The notes under the pieces are model-generated. The model was not told where the DNA came from and searched no databases. It worked only from the letters and a program-made list of their open reading frames with translations. DNA of 64,000 nucleotides from Leptodactylus fallax. Taxonomy: Eukaryota; Chordata; Amphibia; Anura; Leptodactylidae. Made by a program: the position numbers and the translations under genes. Every line of letters begins with the position of its first letter. The stretch's first letter is position 1. Shown here piece after piece: positions 1 to 25,078 of this stretch. The stretch spans positions 62,001 through 126,000 of the forward strand of contig CAMRHE010000359.1 of assembly GCA_947044405.1 (NCBI GenBank), given 5' to 3'.

Positions 1-1172
1 GTTTATCTACATGTTTCTGCATACATAGCAGCCAGACATCAAGCAGTGGTGAATATGTTTTTTGTCATTTTGGACTAACAGGAGAGCAGACTGGTCCCTG
101 TAATATTCCAGTCTTACATATAGCAGAATATTCAGGTGACAATCTACGATAAAGATTCTTTGCATTTTGTTAACCTACCTGATCTTACATCAGGCATGGA
201 GAGATGCTAGGTCATGTCTGGTGGCACAGTCGCTATGTCTACTTTGCTGATCACATGCTCATGGTACAGTTATAGTGTTAAAGTTCTTTCTCACTGCATA
301 TGCAGTGTACTTTTTTTTTTTTTTTTTTTTTTAATTTGAAATGGCCTTACATTAAGCCCAACTCGTACCTAAAATAGATCCATAGGCCGATATTATACTG
401 TCAAAGGTCATAAAAGCGTTCTTTTGGCAGAAGCCAAAGCGTTGTTTTTGTTTTTTAATTGTATGAAATAACACAACAGTCTGCACTGTTCCATCCAGTA
501 AAAGAAAAAAGTATACATTTTTAACTTGGATCCTTGTGGGTGTTCAGTGATGTTTGGCATTCATTAAACATATGTGCAGGCAGTTTTCCTGGCAAGCTGC
601 ATAAAAAAGTTGTCTGTGCTTAGTGGTACAGTTATCTGTGCACTAGTGTCTCACTATACCTGATGTAAAACTAGGCAAGTGAGTAAATTGCTGTGACACT
701 TTGATGCCTCTTAAAGGGGTTATGCAGAAGGAAATAAAGTTTACCAATGCATTCCCTTCATTGGATAAGCTAATATATAACCAGATCCCTTTGAGCCCCG
801 ATGATTGCATTTGCACAGTGCATCGGGGGAGGCCAGAAGTTTTGTTCTTCTGCATTCCCTGCTGACGCGCCAATTTTTTGTCACATGACCAGCTCCACTC
901 TACTCTATGGACGCGTAGCCAGAGTAGAACGGAGACAATGATGTCACAGAGGGACGGCAGCAAGAACAAGATTCTGACACCCTGCTGTGCTCTGCAAAGG
1001 TAATAACCAGGGCTCCAGGGAAACTGCTTATATGTTAATAAAAAAGCTAATCTAGTGCTGGAAATGTACTGGTGAGGTTTATTTTTCATGCATAACACTT
1101 CTAATGTCTGATCTGTAAGAATGAGGGTGGCAGCGGGAACAAATTATATTCATGAATGTATTTGTTTGACAG
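1..1172 (+). other. DDX41 intron upstream of the first visible exon
   Basis: This is the 3' part of an intron ending in the acceptor ...TTTGACAG at 1172. It contains a 22-T run near 311-332 and, at about 710-1130, AT-rich repeat-like DNA beginning 'taaaggggttatgcag', a head sequence shared by many small repeats in this window. I see no conserved exon in it. Confidence 0.7.
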
Positions 1173-13361
<12,189 letters not shown>

Positions 13362-13517
13362 GAGAAGAACATTATATGTGGATCTTGGATCTGTCTGGAC
13401 TGTTATTTTTTTCTCTACAACCAGAGAACAAGAGATGTGTATGCTCTTTGCTTACCCTTTACCTCTACCACAGAGTGTCAGGTTTTTCTGAAATACTTTA
13501 TCCACATAAAGAAAAAT

Positions 13518-13655
13518 AATAAAAAGAATAAATCTCCCCAAACCTGGCAATATCAGTAGGTAATGGACGGCTTATATCTTTAACTTATTTAGTTAGTGGC
13601 ATCTTTATCTGCTTTACTGTCTTTGTATACTTTTTTATACAAAAAAGGCATTAAA
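13518..13655 (+). terminator. DDX41 polyadenylation signals
   Basis: Canonical AATAAA occurs at 13518-13523 and 13527-13532, and the variant ATTAAA at 13650-13655. These lie 157-290 bp past the stop codon. The 3' UTR is therefore probably short (about 180-310 bp). Which signal is used cannot be told from sequence. Confidence 0.7.
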
Positions 13656-13714
13656 TATCTGCTGCTGACTTCATGGATTTTTTTTTTTTTTTTATGATGA
13701 ACCAAAGTTACAAC

Positions 13715-14285
13715 AGTAATAGTAGAAAATTGTTCCAAGTTTTAGACATCGTGTTGTCATCACCAGACCCCTCAAAATATGGAGTTCCACAGGGCTCTGT
13801 GCTATGCAGATGATACCCAACTATACATATCCGTCAAGTCTGGAGTCAGTGACCCATCTCCAGCCATAAATTCATGGCTAGCTGGACTACAGGAATGGAT
13901 GAATGTAAGCTGGCTAAAGCTAAACTGGGACAAATCAGAAGTTCTTATGGTTGGGGGTCAGTGCTTAATGACAAAATGGCAACTTGTACATCCACCACCT
14001 CTGTCCCTAGGAAACGCAACACTTCAGAGTGTGCAAAATGTGGGCATAATTTGCTTGATGACCTTCAAATCCATTAACTTATTAGGTCCTGACTACTAAA
14101 GAGACCTTCTGCAGACCCATAATCCTTGCTAACCATTCAGATCAGCAGGCACAAATAAACTGTCCATTCCCAGGATCCACCTTAAACTATTGGGAGCCTT
14201 CTGCCATGCAGCCCCCACTCTCTGGAATGCTTTACCTGGACCAATCAGAAAGCTCTTATCTCTTCAGTCTGGTATTTCAGTGGAA
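13715..14285 (+). mobile_element. L2/CR1-type LINE reverse-transcriptase fragment
   Basis: The translation contains YGVPQGSVL, then directly CYADDTQLYIS, then WLAGLQEWMNVSWLKLNWDK with SEVLMVGG. These are the RT signature and following segment of L2/CR1 LINEs. The usual stretch between GVPQGSVL and YADD is deleted. Further on, GAFCHAAPTLWNALPGPIRK marks the C-terminal part of ORF2, after a second gap. It is a degraded, internally deleted copy that starts only about 60 bp past the last DDX41 poly(A) signal candidate. Confidence 0.8.
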
Positions 14286-14395
14286 ATAATACCCTCACTA
14301 TACATAGAATACTGCAAAATAGTAGTTTAGTTAACCATGGGATTGCTCTTTGAGTCTTTTGTGAGAAAAGTGAATTACAAATGGGTGGTGTTGTT

Positions 14396-15070
14396 TCAAC
14401 TGCATTCAGCAATAACATTAAAACCACTGACAAGTAAAGTAAATAACATTGTGTAATTCTGATCACTCCTGTCTAGAGGTGGGATATAGTGTATGTATAA
14501 AGCCATAAGTGGATGGCTGTATACACTGTATAGTGTCCAGGCAACATTGTGCAGCTCAGTTCCCATTGATGTCTGCATCCAGCTCTGTGCACTGTATAAT
14601 ACAGGGTTCAGATGAAGCCCTGAACAGCTGATCTGTGTAGGTGCTGGCTGTTGACAACCCCCACACCAATCAGATATTTATGGCCTATTATAAAGACCCA
14701 TTTAAAGTGTAACCAAATTTTCAGACAACTTCTGATTTTCTGGCAGTATTTGTGTCATTAATAAATTTTGGCTCCTTTCTGTGAAATCCTGCATTTTTTT
14801 TTTTTTTTTTTAATCTTCCTTTTGCTTCTCTATTGAGAGCTGTACTCTGCTTCTCGTGTACGGTATACGGGCTTTCTAAAATGAAGAGAAAATGAGGGTG
14901 GGAGAGCCATTTGCTTTTCCACAATGTGGGGCCTTAGTCTAAAGGCAGTTCTACCTGTACAATTTCTACAGATATCACTGGTTGAAAACACAGTTGGGAT
15001 TGGGATATTTATAATTGGTATTGGGATATAAATAATGCAGGTGGTGTTAATGTTGTGGCTGATAAGTGTA
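14396..15070. mobile_element. Degraded mariner-type MITE with nested TTAA-MITE half
   Basis: The left end is CAGCAATAACATTAAAACCA. The right end, read inverted, is CAGCCACAACATTAACACCA, next to TATACAC. This looks like the non-autonomous mariner-type repeat with 'cagccataacattaaaaccac' ends known in fish and frogs (family knowledge, from memory). From about 14,790 to 14,938 it contains a poly(T) run and the right half of a TTAA-type MITE (ending CCACAATGTGGGGCCTTAG). No coding potential. Confidence 0.5.
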
Positions 15071-15508
15071 TATGTACACCATTTTTTAACTATTTCACTG
15101 TTCATTGCTTCTCTGACCACATGAACAGTGCAGTAAAGTTTATTTCATCCTGTCTCGTCACCCCTGCATTGCAAAACAAAATTTGGGTCTTAAGGAGAAT
15201 CTGTAGAAAAAGCACTCCTCTTAGGCCCCATGCGCACGACCATTATTTTATCTGAAATTGCTGATAAAAGTGCAGACCCATACAATCTGTGGGCCCATAC
15301 AGATGTCTGCAATTTTTGAGGAAATGTGTCCAGGCCATAGAAGGGGTTCACAAATTATGAAGCATTTCCTATATTTGTCTGCATTTGCGGCACAGTCAAG
15401 TGTAAGTGGATCTATACAAGTCATTTTGCAGATTTGCAATTGCAGATGTTTGTAACAGATCTGCAAAGTGTGAATATACCCAGAATTGACAGTGTGAATT
15501 GTGTTTAA

Positions 15509-15836
15509 GGCTAAGGCCCCACGTGGCGTCCCGCAGCAAAAAAGCGCTGCGGGAGAAACTGCGGCGGGATCGCATCGTGGTTCTTCTCGCAGTACTTTTA
15601 GAAAGAAAGTTTGCAGAGTTTTCCTCTGCGGACTTTGTTTCAATTATACCTATGGGGAAACCGCTGGCGTATCCGTAGGTATAATTGACATGCTGCGATT
15701 TCCAAAACCGTGCCGGTTTTGGAAATCGCCGCGTGTCCGCAGCGTGGTTTTTCCCGCAAAGTGAGCATGGGATTCACTAGAATCCCATCCACTTTGCTCC
15801 AACTGTAAAACGTTTACGCCACGTGGGGCTTTAGCC
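15509..15836. mobile_element. TTAA-flanked foldback MITE, best-preserved copy
   Basis: This is a 328-bp element flanked by TTAA on both sides (15505-15508 and 15837-15840). The ends are GGCTAAGGCCCCACGTGGCG and, inverted, GGCTAAAGCCCCACGTGGCG. The interior includes 'ccgcagc', 'gcagagttttcctctgcgga' and 'cataggtataattgacatgc'-like palindromic segments. It does not code. TTAA duplications are typical of piggyBac and Kolobok transposons, so one of these probably moved it. I cannot name the family. Confidence 0.82.
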
Positions 15837-15873
15837 TTAAGATGTTCTTTTTCCAGAACTGTTTCTCTACTTA

Positions 15874-17507
<1,634 letters not shown>

Positions 17508-17509
17508 TA

Positions 17510-19326
17510 GCATCAGTTACATTTTCCCCTATGACTTTTTCCGTGTTACACTAGTTCACACTTGCGCTTGGGCTTCTGTTCTTTGGGTCCACTTGGGACC
17601 CCGAAAAACGGAAACCCAATCCTCTTACATAGACTATAATGGGATCCGCCGGGTTTTCTGCCCCAAAAATGTGGAGTGGGGAACGGAATCCCCAAGCGCA
17701 GATGTGAATATAGTCTTAGAGCCAATAGAGAACAGAAAACTGACATGTAGGTTATGCTGTAGTTCTTTATAGCTGCAGCCTGTTCTAATAATTGTGATGT
17801 TTTTGCTGGTGTAACATCCTGTTCACTACAATGACACGTGGCCGGTGTTGTCAGTTTTCACAGCAGAAAAATGTTTTTTGTGATTATTATTGTATAAAAA
17901 TGCCTAATGTTCAGTTACTATTGTCTACAACTGTAGGAAGCGCTTGCTAGAATTTTATAGCTACATTTGCTTTGTCTAGGGCGGGTGCAATGTTTATACT
18001 GGTAAGGGAGGAACAGGTGCTTTACCGGACTGCTGTAAGAAGCCATAAAGAATGTTTTATTGCTTGTTCTTGATGATGGAACCAACTATATTGCTATAAA
18101 GCTCATTTATTAAAGGGGGATCTCAGAAATCAGCTTTTTTCCCCAAAAACAGTGCTATTCCATTCCACAGGCAATGGCTGGAATTACATTTTTGTCCCAT
18201 TCACTTGAATGAAGCTGATCTGTCATATTAGACACAGTCAGCTTTTCAGTGTGGAATTGTCTGGACAAAAAAGACCCTTTTTTTCTAGACCTGGAAATCC
18301 ATTTCTCTTTCTATTTCACTAATGTGTAGAATTAAAGGGGTTTTCTGAGCCCAATTCAATTTTGCATACTGATGACCTATTCACAGGATAGGTCATCAGT
18401 ATGTGATCTGTTAGGTTCTGACACCAGGACCCCGCACAGATCAGCTGTTCAGGTAGCCTCTGGGTGTTGGAAGCTGCTAGCGGATGGGGTAACACATGCA
18501 ATACCATTCCTATTCAAGTAATAGATGCTGCAGTTCCTCGGAACCACCGCTATTCAGTGGACTGGTCCGCTGTGCTGCTCCTAATACTGGAAGCTACTGC
18601 AAAAGCTGAATTGTGTGGGGTCTGGGTGTCAGACCATGACAGATTACAGTATGAAAAATTGATTTATGGGTCAGTGTGAAAAACGCAGCTAGCACACTGA
18701 TAAAGCACGTGGTCATGAGCCTAGAACCTAAAGGGGTTATCCCAAGAACTGAAAAAAAAAAAAATCTGAGGAGTGATATCAGTGGAAATGCAATGTTATT
18801 TTCACTGTTTAACCTCTTTGTTCACCCCTCTGCTGAATGAATACGTAGGACACATAGTTTGAGTGTAGTGCATTCCTCATGGATCTCCATGCCTCTTACC
18901 ACCATTTTCTTTTCTGCAGTGACTGACAGGCATTGACCGTGTCTGCACAATACGTGTATGCACATATACACAGCAGGCTGTCCTCAGAGGCAGGGACAGT
19001 GCTCTTCTCATAGATACACTGGACTCACAAACTCTGTGTCTGCTGTATTCTGTCAACCAAAGGCCACAGCATTTATTGTGCTGCTTTGGTTACTATAGAA
19101 AAATGGGTTTTTATTATAGGATAATTCTAAGATGGTCAAAGAATAACTATAGTCACACCAGAATATTATAGAATAAAAGGTGTCTAATAAATGAAAAGAG
19201 ATAATACTTAGCTGCAGTTACAAATATTGAATGGTTCTTCACATGATGAAATGGGGAGCCCCGTTATATATTATGCAGTAATATACACCCATTACGTTTG
19301 ATGACATCCAAAGATTGCTAGATACC
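17510..19326. other. Intergenic; small palindromic repeats only
   Basis: No gene is recognisable. At 17,548-17,718 there is a short repeat opening 'ttcacacttgcgcttgggct' and closing 'gcgcagatgtgaatatagtc', with inverted ends. At 18,334-18,690 lies a common small repeat with a perfect hairpin (listed separately). The rest is AT-rich unassigned DNA. Confidence 0.6.
18365..18403. repeat. Perfect hairpin inside interspersed repeat
   Basis: Arms 18365-18380 (CATACTGATGACCTAT) and 18388-18403 are exact inverted copies with a 7-base loop. The surrounding repeat begins 'attaaaggggttttctgagc'. It is likely the end palindrome of a non-autonomous DNA element. Confidence 0.75.
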
Positions 19327-19328
19327 TA

Positions 19329-20895
19329 CAGTCATGGCCAAAAGTTTTGAGAATGATACAAATATTAATTTTTACAAAGTCTACTGCTTCAGTTTTTCTA
19401 ATGGCAATTTGCATATACTCCAGAATGTTATAAAGAGTGATCAGCTTAACAGCAATTACTTGCAAAGTCAATATTTGCCTAGAAAATGAACTTTATCCCC
19501 CAAAACACATTTCAACATCATTGCAGCCCTGCCTTAAAAGGACCACCTAACATCGTTTCAGTGATTGCTCCATTAACACAGGTGTGGGTGTTGATGAGGA
19601 CAGGGCTGGAGATCAATCTGTCATGATTAAGTAAGAATGACACCACTGGACACTTTAAAAGGAGGCTGGTGCTTGCCATCATTGTTTCTCTTCTGTTAAC
19701 CATGGTTATCTCTAAAGAAACACGTGCAGTCATCATTGCACTGCACAAAAATGGCCTAACTGGGAAGAGTATTGCAGCTAGAAAGATTGCACCTCAGTCA
19801 ACAATCTATTGCATCATCAAGAACTTCAAGGAGAGAGGTTCCATTGGTGCCAAAAAGGCTCCAGGGCGCCCAAGAAAGACCAGCAAGCGGCAGGACCGTC
19901 TCTTAAAAGTGTTTCAGCTGCGGGATCGGGCTACCAGCAGTGCAGAGCTTGCTGAGGAATGGCAGCAGGCAGGTGTGAGTGCATCTGCACGCACTGTGAG
20001 GCGGAGACTCTTGGAGCAAGGCCTGGTCTCAAGGAGGGCAGCAAAGAAGCCACTTCTCTCCAGAAAAAACATCAGGGACAGACTGATATTCTGCAAAAGG
20101 TACAGGGAGTGGACTGCTGAGGACTGGGGTAAAGTCATTTTCTCTGATGAATCCCCTTTTCGATTGTTTGGAACATCTGGAAAACAGCTTATTCGGAGAA
20201 GAAGAGGTGAGCGCTACCACCAGTCTTGTCTCATGCCAACTGTAAAGCATCCTGAAACCATTCATGTGTGGGGTTGCTTCTCAGCCAAGGGAATCGGCTC
20301 TCTCACAGTCTTGCCTAAAAACACAGCCATGAATAAAGAATGGTACCAGAATGTCCTCCAAGAGCAACTTCTCCCAACCGTCCAAGAGCAGTTTGGCGCT
20401 CAACAATGCCTTTTCCAGCATGATGGAGCACCTTGCCATAAAGCAAAGGTGATAACTAAATGGCTCAGGGAACAAAACATAGAGATTTTGGGTCCATGGC
20501 CTGGAAACTCCCCAGATCTTAATCCCATTGAGAACTTGTGGTCAATCATCAAGAGACGGGTGGACAAACAAAAACCAACAAATTCAGACAAAATTAAAGC
20601 ATTGATTCTGCAAGAATGGACTGCTATCAGTCAGGATTTGGGCCAGAAGTTGATTGAGAGCATGCCAGGGAGAATTGCAGAGGTCCTGAAGAAGAAGGGT
20701 CAACACTGCAAATATTGACTTGCTGCATTAACTCATTCTAACTGTCAATATAAGCTTCTGTTACTCATAATATGAATGCAATTATATTTCTGTATGTGAT
20801 AAAAACATCTGACAAACACACATAAAAACCAGAGGGCAGCAGATCATGTGAAAATATAATATTTGTGTCATTCTCAAAACTTTTGGCCATGACTG
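19329..20895 (+). mobile_element. Tc1/mariner transposon, copy 3 (intact)
   Basis: A 1,567-bp element flanked by TA (19327-19328, 20896-20897). Its 39-bp ends match inverted with a single difference, beginning CAGTCATGGCCAAAAGTTTT. It encloses one uninterrupted transposase. It belongs to a different family from copies 1 and 2. The intact ORF and near-perfect ends indicate recent insertion. Confidence 0.96.
19669..20718 (+). CDS. Tc1/mariner-family transposase, uninterrupted
   Basis: Cut-and-paste DDE transposase, open for 349 codons. The likely true start is the methionine at 19702 (MVISKETRAVIIALHKNG), giving 338 residues, the usual Tc1 length. N-terminal HTH (about residues 1-60 from that start), a GRPRKTSKR basic AT-hook-like motif, a second HTH (SARTVRRRLLEQGL), then the catalytic core: D in VIFSDESPF, D in FQHDGAPCH, E in [12 protein letters not shown] count 35 residues between the second D and the E, against 34 in copies 1 and 2. 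That suits a DD35E subgroup of Tc1-like elements. All three catalytic residues are present, so the protein could be functional. Nothing in the sequence shows expression. Confidence 0.95.
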   Translation: MLAIIVSLLLTMVISKETRAVIIALHKNGLTGKSIAARKIAPQSTIYCIIKNFKERGSIGAKKAPGRPRKTSKRQDRLLKVFQLRDRATSSAELAEEWQQAGVSASARTVRRRLLEQGLVSRRAAKKPLLSRKNIRDRLIFCKRYREWTAEDWGKVIFSDESPFRLFGTSGKQLIRRRRGERYHQSCLMPTVKHPETIHVWGCFSAKGIGSLTVLPKNTAMNKEWYQNVLQEQLLPTVQEQFGAQQCLFQHDGAPCHKAKVITKWLREQNIEILGPWPGNSPDLNPIENLWSIIKRRVDKQKPTNSDKIKALILQEWTAISQDLGQKLIESMPGRIAEVLKKKGQHCKY

Positions 20896-20897
20896 TA

Positions 20898-22476
20898 CAG
20901 CATTCCTGGCCCCAACTGAAGCCAACTAGCACAATAGACCATAAGGGCGACTGGACCTAACTGTAAAATTGTGGAAAAATATCAACAATTTCAAGGTTAC
21001 AAGTCCATCTCCAAAGATCTTGATGTTCCTTTCTCCACAGTGCACAACATAATCAAGACGTTTACAACCCATGGCACTGTAGCTAATCTCCATGGACGTG
21101 GACGGAAGAGAAAAATTGATGAAAGGTTGCAACGCAGGATGGTGGATAAGCAGCCCCAAGCAAGTTCTCAAGAAATTCAAGCTGTCCTGCAGGCTCAGGG
21201 GACATCAGTGTTAGCGCCAACTATCCGTCCACATTTGAATGAAATGAAATGCTATGGCAGAAGACCCAGGAGGACCCCACTGCTGACATAGATACATAAA
21301 AAAAGCTAGACAGTTTGTCACAATGTACGTGAGTAAGCCAAAATTCTTCTGGGAAATCGTCTTGTGGACAGATAAGACAAAGATAGAGATTTTTGGTAAA
21401 GCACATCATTTTACTGTTTACCGAAAAAGGAATGAGGCCTACAAAGAAAAGAACAAGTACCAACAGTGAAATATGCTGGAGGCTGAAAGATGTTTTGTGG
21501 TTGTTTTGCTGCCTCTGGCACTGGGTGCCTTGACTGTGTGCAAGGCATCATGAAATCTAAAGATTACCAAAGGATTTTGGGTCTCAATGTAGGGCCCAGT
21601 GTCAGAAAGCTGGGTTTGCGTCCTAGGTCATGGGTCTTCCAGCAAGGACAATGATTCCAAACATACTTCAAAAAGCACCCAGAAATGGATAGAAACAAAG
21701 CACTGGAGAGCTCTGAAGTGGCCAGCAATGAGTCCGGACCTAAATCTCATTGAATGCCTGTGGTGAGATCTTAAGATTGCTGTTGTGAGAGACCTGGAGC
21801 AGTTTGCAAAAGAAGAGTGGTCCAAAATTCCAAGTGAGAGGTTTAAGAAGCTTGTTGATGGTTATAGGAAGAGATTGATTACAGTCATTTTTTCCAAAGG
21901 GTATGCAACCAAATAATAATAATACTACATTTTATTTGTATAGCGCCAACATATTCTGCAGCACTGTACAATTTGTAGGGTTCAAGTACTGACAAAAAAG
22001 CTACATTACAAAGAAATAGTCAATTCACACACTGGGACTGAGGGCCCTGCTCGCAAGAGCTTACAATCTATGAGGTAGAGGGGGTGACACAAGAGGTAGC
22101 CGGGGCAGCATCGGAGGTAGCATTGCTTATACAATGGTCAGACAATTCTGTAATAGAGGTTACTGTCATTACACATATATAAACTGTATGAGCCGTCACC
22201 AGTCGTGTCCTTTAACATGCAGATGGTGCCTGGATATATAAAGTTAGTCTGATTTTATAAAGTTAGTCTAAGTTAAGGGTGCCAATAATTTTGTCCAGCC
22301 CATTTTTGGAGTTTTGCATGAAATTAAATAATTTTTATTTATTTTTTTTCTGTTTTTGTGTTGTTCCAATACACACAAAGGAAATAAACATGTTTATAAC
22401 AAAACGTGTAATTGCAATAATTTTACGGGAGAAATACTTCATTTTCTGGAAATATTTCAGGTGTACCAACACTTAC
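20898..22476 (+). mobile_element. Tc1 transposon, copy 4 (degraded, with nested LINE tail)
   Basis: An old Tc1 relative of copies 1 and 2, lacking its left inverted repeat. Coding remnants on + include the HTH (YKSISKDLDVPFSTVHNIIK, in the open segment 20971-21291). Further downstream, beyond many stops and frameshifts, come [11 protein letters not shown] and [19 protein letters not shown]. The second catalytic D region reads QQGQ followed by a stop. A retroposon tail interrupts it at 21,917-22,260. The end is recognisable as 'aagggtgccaataattttgt' and is cut off at about 22,475 by a microsatellite in place of the right terminus. Confidence 0.85.
21917..22260 (-). mobile_element. L2/CR1-type LINE 3' end (or SINE sharing it) inserted in Tc1 copy 4
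   Basis: Read on the minus strand it ends '...gcgctatacaaataaaatgt' plus an (ATT)n tail. It contains 'cttgcgagcagggccctcag', the same 3' motif as in the LINE tail at 60,752-61,391 (cacgagcaggtccc ... ttggcgctatataaataaag). The ATT microsatellite tail fits L2/CR1-type retroposition. It separates the transposase end (...KGYATK) from the Tc1 3' sequence. Confidence 0.75.
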
Positions 22477-22539
<63 letters not shown>

Positions 22540-22541
22540 TT
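22476..22541. repeat. Composite microsatellite (GT)n(AT)n(AC)n
   Basis: About 12 GT units, then about 12 AT units, then about 8 AC units. Because GT and AC arms are complementary, the tract is a near-perfect inverted repeat that can form a long hairpin around the AT core. It replaces the right end of Tc1 copy 4. Confidence 0.95.
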
Positions 22542-22783
22542 CATAAGACTATTGTATTTGTGCAGAATTGCATTGAAATGAGGCATAATGTATAGTAAAG
22601 TAACAGATCAGTAAAGCAGATCAATAACAGAAGTACAAGCAAGGAATCAGTAAGACATTACGTCATTCATTCTGATTTTATGGAAAAACCTGTCCTATTA
22701 CAGTTACTGGCTGTTCTATACTGCCCTTACATAGGGTAGCATATTAAAAAGGCTCTGTCACCTCCTCTGACATCTCTGCTTTA

Positions 22784-23005
22784 GGCTCAGGCCCCACGTT
22801 GCGGAAACGCTGCTTTTGTTGCTGCAGATTTTGCTGTGTTTTTTTTTAGCCAAAGCCAGGAGTGGACTGAGCAGAAGGTAAAAGTATAAGAGCTTCCTAT
22901 ATATTTTCCATCCACACTTTTGTAGCTATTGTTGGCTTTGGTTAAAAAAACACAGCAAAACCTACAACAAAAAAAGCTGCGTTTTTACAACGTGGGGCCT
23001 CAGCC
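22784..23005. mobile_element. TTAA-type foldback MITE
   Basis: Ends GGCTCAGGCCCCACGTTGCG and inverted GGCTGAGGCCCCACGTTG. Flanks are degenerate (TTTA / TTAC). Inner complementary arms include GCCAAAGCCAGGAGTGGACT-like sequence. Non-coding. Confidence 0.75.
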
Positions 23006-23008
23006 TTA

Positions 23009-23114
23009 CGCTAGGTTCACACTAGTGTTCGGCATTCTGTTCTTCGGGTCCGCATTTTTCAAGCAGAATGGGGGACAGAAACTCCCAACAGAAACGCTAG
23101 TGTGAACCTAGCCT
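23009..23114. mobile_element. Short palindromic MITE abutting the previous element
   Basis: The left end GCTAGGTTCACACTAGTG is inverted at the right end (CGCTAGTGTGAACCTAGC). The element is about 105 bp, with no coding sequence. Similar 'ggttcacacta' ends recur at 57,102-57,412. Confidence 0.7.
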
Positions 23115-24872
23115 TAGTGAATACGTGCATTTGCCATGAATAACAATTTGATAGCATTCTTTCTAGTGGATTGGACAGTGTGAGAGTATTTAGGGACATA
23201 CCCACAACTGGTAACACTCAGCTGGCAATATACTCATAAATTTCTAGGAGGGTTAACAGAGGAACGACACAGAGCTATAATAAAAGATGCTGCATGATGG
23301 GCAACACACTTATTTATATATCAGGAGAAGTGATGGATCCGCCTTAAACTGACAATGTAAAAACCTTTTGTACATTTTGAGGTGAACAACAACAATTTTT
23401 TATCTTTTTTTTTTTCTGTGTTGGCTTGAAGTCGCTCCTCTGCATTTTCCTAACTTGTAACGGAGACGACTTCCAGACCTTCCCGAGTTTACCAGCATCT
23501 TGAATCACCACTAGAACGTCAGCAAACTGTATTGACAGACTTTCCACATGCTTGACATTTAAGGGTGCATAGTAATAAACTAAGGGTGGATGCAAGAGTG
23601 GAAGTGTGCCCTGATCCTACTGACTTACAGTGGCATGCTCTGTGTCACGCGTCACTACAAGTTTTTGTAAAATCAGGTCAGTCTTGGAAATCCATGCATA
23701 CATACTTTTAATGTTACATTCTAACCATACAGATCAGACATTGCAAAGTCACACGGCCTAGCGGGGCTTCACTAGAGGAAACATTGGAGCCATCCGGTGC
23801 CAAGTCTCGGTCATGTATAGCATTGCACCTGTGTCTGCAAACTTTGAGATAAGATGGCTCCAAGATCTAGTAGGTCCCTGGCAGTATCCCTGAAAGTCTG
23901 CCAACTGCACTGAGAACCTTATCTACAAAGGTTTACTGAGAAGTAACTGAATATCCTTATGCAGACAGTCTAGGTTGATATCTGGTAAGTAATACTGTGT
24001 ATATTGAGGTGTGGAATCCGCACCAAAAAACTGCAACTAAAGTCCAGCACAGAGAAATGCAATGTATAGTACAATGCAATTGGTGAAAGCAGCAACTTGT
24101 GTAGAGTTTGACAAGGATTTCAGGCCACTCATCTGCAGATTTCAGAAATGTGAACATGGCCTTAATGTGTGCTTTGTTCTCTTTTGTTTTTTTCAGTATC
24201 TTAGAGAACTTAGTATAAGATTATAAAATAATATGTGATTAAAGTAAAACAAATCATTCCCATGAGTGCACCAGTTCTGGATGAGTTACGGGGGTTTTCC
24301 TAAACTTGAATATATTTTTTGACACCAATGATCTGATAATAGTTTACCTTTACACATTCTGTAGCAGTTCTAATAGCTTCATTTAAATAGGACCTGCTGT
24401 CTTTCCTGACTTGTCCTTAGTAATAAGTACTTTACTTATGCTCTGGAGCAACTTTTCGTACACATTTGTCTTGCACCAATCTGTTATACCTCTTAGAAAT
24501 TTATCAACACATTAACAGCTGAGTGTTACAAGTTGGGGGGCGGGGGTATTACTATCCAATCAGTGTGACCTGTATCAGACTGTGTTAGGACACACCCCAT
24601 TGACGAAAATGGTAACACCAAGCTGTGAATTTGATCATAAATAATTAGGAGGAATAACAGAAGAACACTAAATTACAGAGCTCCAGAAGTTATATTTTGA
24701 GGGATACAAGTATTACTAAAACAGACGTGTCAGGACAGATGACAGATCCTTTTAAAATATTTTGGAAATTTATCATGCCCTGTTTGCCAGTTTTCTGAAA
24801 GAGTTGCAAGTTTTGGTGCAAGTCAGGGCTTTGGGCAAAACAATTGTGACTTTTTTTTTCTTTTCCCTTTTA

Positions 24873-25077
24873 GGCTAAAGCTCCACATTGCGGGAACGCA
24901 GCATTTTTTTGTTGCAGATACTGCAGAGTTTTTTGTTTTTTTTTGAGCCAAAGTCAGGAATGGCTCTAAAAGGAATGGAAAATATAAAAGAAGCTCTTAC
25001 ACATTTCCCTTCTTGACATCGGCTCAAAAAAAAAAGATGCAAAAACGGTTGCTTTTCCGCAACGTGGGGCCTTAGCC
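24873..25077. mobile_element. TTAA-type foldback MITE
   Basis: Ends GGCTAAAGCTCCACATTGCG and inverted GGCTAAGGCCCCACGTTGCG. The inner part is 'ttttgttgcagatactgcag' with a partner toward the right. It is about 205 bp and belongs to the short subtype of the family also seen at 22.8, 28.5, 29.8 and 56.6 kb. Confidence 0.75.
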
Positions 25078-25078
25078 T

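Noticed and set aside
643..1098. 151-codon open frame on the minus strand
   Set aside because: Lies in a DDX41 intron over repeat-like DNA; its peptide shows no domain and no family I recognise.
22279..22595. Open frames with CVCVCVC / YIYIYIY / HTHTH runs
   Set aside because: Translation of the GT/AT/AC microsatellite.
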